A stretch of DNA of 6,581 nucleotides from an uncultured Mucispirillum sp. (GTDB taxonomy: Bacteria > Chrysiogenota > Deferribacteres > Deferribacterales > Mucispirillaceae). Numbering within the stretch: position 1 is the stretch's first letter; every line of letters starts with the position of its first letter. This document shows positions 5,592-6,581 of this stretch, in pieces. A program made the position numbers and the translations under genes. The stretch spans positions 1 through 6,581 of the forward strand of contig CAJUJZ010000121.1 of the NCBI GenBank assembly GCA_910586745.1, written 5' to 3'. The notes below the pieces were generated by a model. The model ran no database searches and was not told where the DNA came from. It worked only from the letters and a program-made list of their open reading frames with translations.

Positions 5592-6581
5592 TTATTTAAA
5601 AGAGCGTTTTAATGAATATATAAGTAAAAGAATAAAAACAAATAATGGTATCCATGCAGAAAGTGCAGGATTTATTGGAATTGAGCCTGCACTGTTTTCA
5701 AAATAAAGCATTAAAGCATTATATAAAAAGGCAAGTCCTATAGATATTAATATACCAAATGATTTACCGCTTCTTGATAAAAATACCCCAAGAGAAAAGC
5801 CAAATAATATCATAACAATAGCTGAAAGGGGAGTGGAAAATCTTTTATGAAGTTCAAACAATGCTTTTGGGTTATCACTGTTTTCAATAAGCTGGACTAT
5901 ACTCATAGTCATAGGTGAATTTACAGCTTTAGCAATGTTAATATTTAGTGGCAGATTAATGGACATATTTTCAAACCCAACTGTAGATAATTTACCTTGA
6001 GTATCTTCCATTGTGAAAGTGCCGTTGTAAAAAATCATTTCCATGCTTTTATTATCTGTTGGAGTGATTTTTGCATGAGCTGCATTTATAATAAGCTTTT
6101 CTTTTGTTTGTATCATTATCATATCGTCAAAAGAAGTATTGCTTACTTTATTTTTGACAAACAGTAATATGCCTGGGATTTGTTCATATATTTCATTAGC
6201 TTTTAAATCTTTAATGGAAATATTTTCTACTATTTTGTTTAAGTTATTATAGGCTAATGTAGAGCCTTTTTCTACAAAATATACACCCATAGCAAGGTTT
6301 ATAACAGCTGCAAAAATACCTACAGCAATAAGTGGCTTGATTAATATTTTATTACTTGCACCTATTGCTTTCATTGATATTAATTCAGAATCTGCTGATA
6401 ATCTGCTGAAAGCTATCAATGTAGCAAGAAGACCAGCAAGGGGAATTGTCATAAAAAATATAGAAGGAAGCAGATAAATTATTGTTTCTACAAGTAAAAT
6501 TAAAGGAACATTTTTAGAAAAGAAAAGGTCTGCCAAAGTAACCATTCTTTCCATTAAAAGCAAAAACATAAAGAAAAGATT
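5592..6581 (-). CDS. lptF: LptF/LptG-family lipopolysaccharide export permease (5' truncated by window edge)
   Basis: Inner-membrane subunit of the Lpt ABC transporter (LptB2FG), which extracts lipopolysaccharide from the inner membrane and passes it to the periplasmic LptC/LptA bridge. The 329 visible residues show the YjgP/YjgQ family pattern. The end of TM1 runs into LLLMERMVTLADLF. TM2 is near 30-57, then the cytoplasmic coupling region AFSRLSADSELISMKAIGAS (57-76), TM3 near 79-101, a periplasmic beta-jellyroll domain of about 105-220, the return segment LHKRFSTPLSAIVMILFG, and three C-terminal helices (about 248-323). The frame is open to the right edge, so the ATG at 6569 is probably internal; an estimated 15-25 N-terminal residues are missing. 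LptF is preferred over LptG because of the ILLFVKNKVSNTSFDDMIMIQ stretch and C-terminal layout, but this is a judgement by eye. No clear terminator follows. Confidence 0.88.
   Translation of the reverse strand, partial: NLFFMFLLLMERMVTLADLFFSKNVPLILLVETIIYLLPSIFFMTIPLAGLLATLIAFSRLSADSELISMKAIGASNKILIKPLIAVGIFAAVINLAMGVYFVEKGSTLAYNNLNKIVENISIKDLKANEIYEQIPGILLFVKNKVSNTSFDDMIMIQTKEKLIINAAHAKITPTDNKSMEMIFYNGTFTMEDTQGKLSTVGFENMSINLPLNINIAKAVNSPMTMSIVQLIENSDNPKALFELHKRFSTPLSAIVMILFGFSLGVFLSRSGKSFGILISIGLAFLYNALMLYFENSAGSIPINPALSAWIPLFVFILLLIYSLKRSFK

Noticed and set aside
5580..5592. AT-only inverted repeat after the permease stop (AATTTA/TAAATT) as a terminator
   Set aside because: The stem has no GC pairs and is too weak, and such palindromes occur often in this composition.
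6567..6569. ATG at 6569 as the permease start
   Set aside because: The frame stays open to the window edge, and the residues around it match the interior of the first membrane helix in LptF/LptG proteins.

Overview
This 6.6 kb, strongly AT-rich window (about 30% GC by eye) is a densely packed bacterial chromosome segment. It carries nine protein-coding entries at most, of which eight are confident genes. An LptF/LptG-type lipopolysaccharide-export permease implies a Gram-negative (diderm) host. The low GC, AT-biased codon use and gene content would fit something like Deferribacterota (for example a Mucispirillum-like bacterium), but that is a guess from composition and the sequence alone does not settle it. 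I see no RNA genes, CRISPR arrays, mobile elements or phage genes.

Left half (1-3723), plus strand: five genes are packed as one probable operon that begins outside the window. They are (1) the C-terminal part of a bifunctional aminoglycoside-phosphotransferase-like / P-loop kinase protein, cut by the left edge; (2) an RNase Z-type metallo-beta-lactamase-fold hydrolase joined to it by an ATGA overlap; (3) an alpha/beta hydrolase of the esterase/monoacylglycerol-lipase type that starts with TTG; (4) proC, pyrroline-5-carboxylate reductase, joined by a TAATG overlap; and (5) a small membrane-anchored protein with a low-complexity Asp-Asn repeat tail.

Right half (3720-6581), minus strand: reading leftward, these are an LptF-family permease cut by the right edge, leuB (3-isopropylmalate dehydrogenase) after a 77-bp gap with a candidate promoter, and a PAP2-family membrane phosphatase that starts one base after the leuB stop. 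The two strands converge at 3720-3723, where a TTAA palindrome supplies both stop codons. A perfect 9-bp hairpin lies just inside the end of the plus-strand gene.

Functionally the window mixes amino-acid biosynthesis (proC, leuB), envelope biogenesis (LptF, PAP2) and hydrolases/kinases of uncertain substrate. Nothing here amounts to a clear new defence or mobile system. The most notable items are the kinase plus RNase Z-like plus esterase cluster in front of proC, the DN-repeat protein, and the leuB-PAP2 coupling. Several obvious open-frame starts are misleading: proC, PAP2 and leuB should start further inside, and the first and last genes continue beyond the window.
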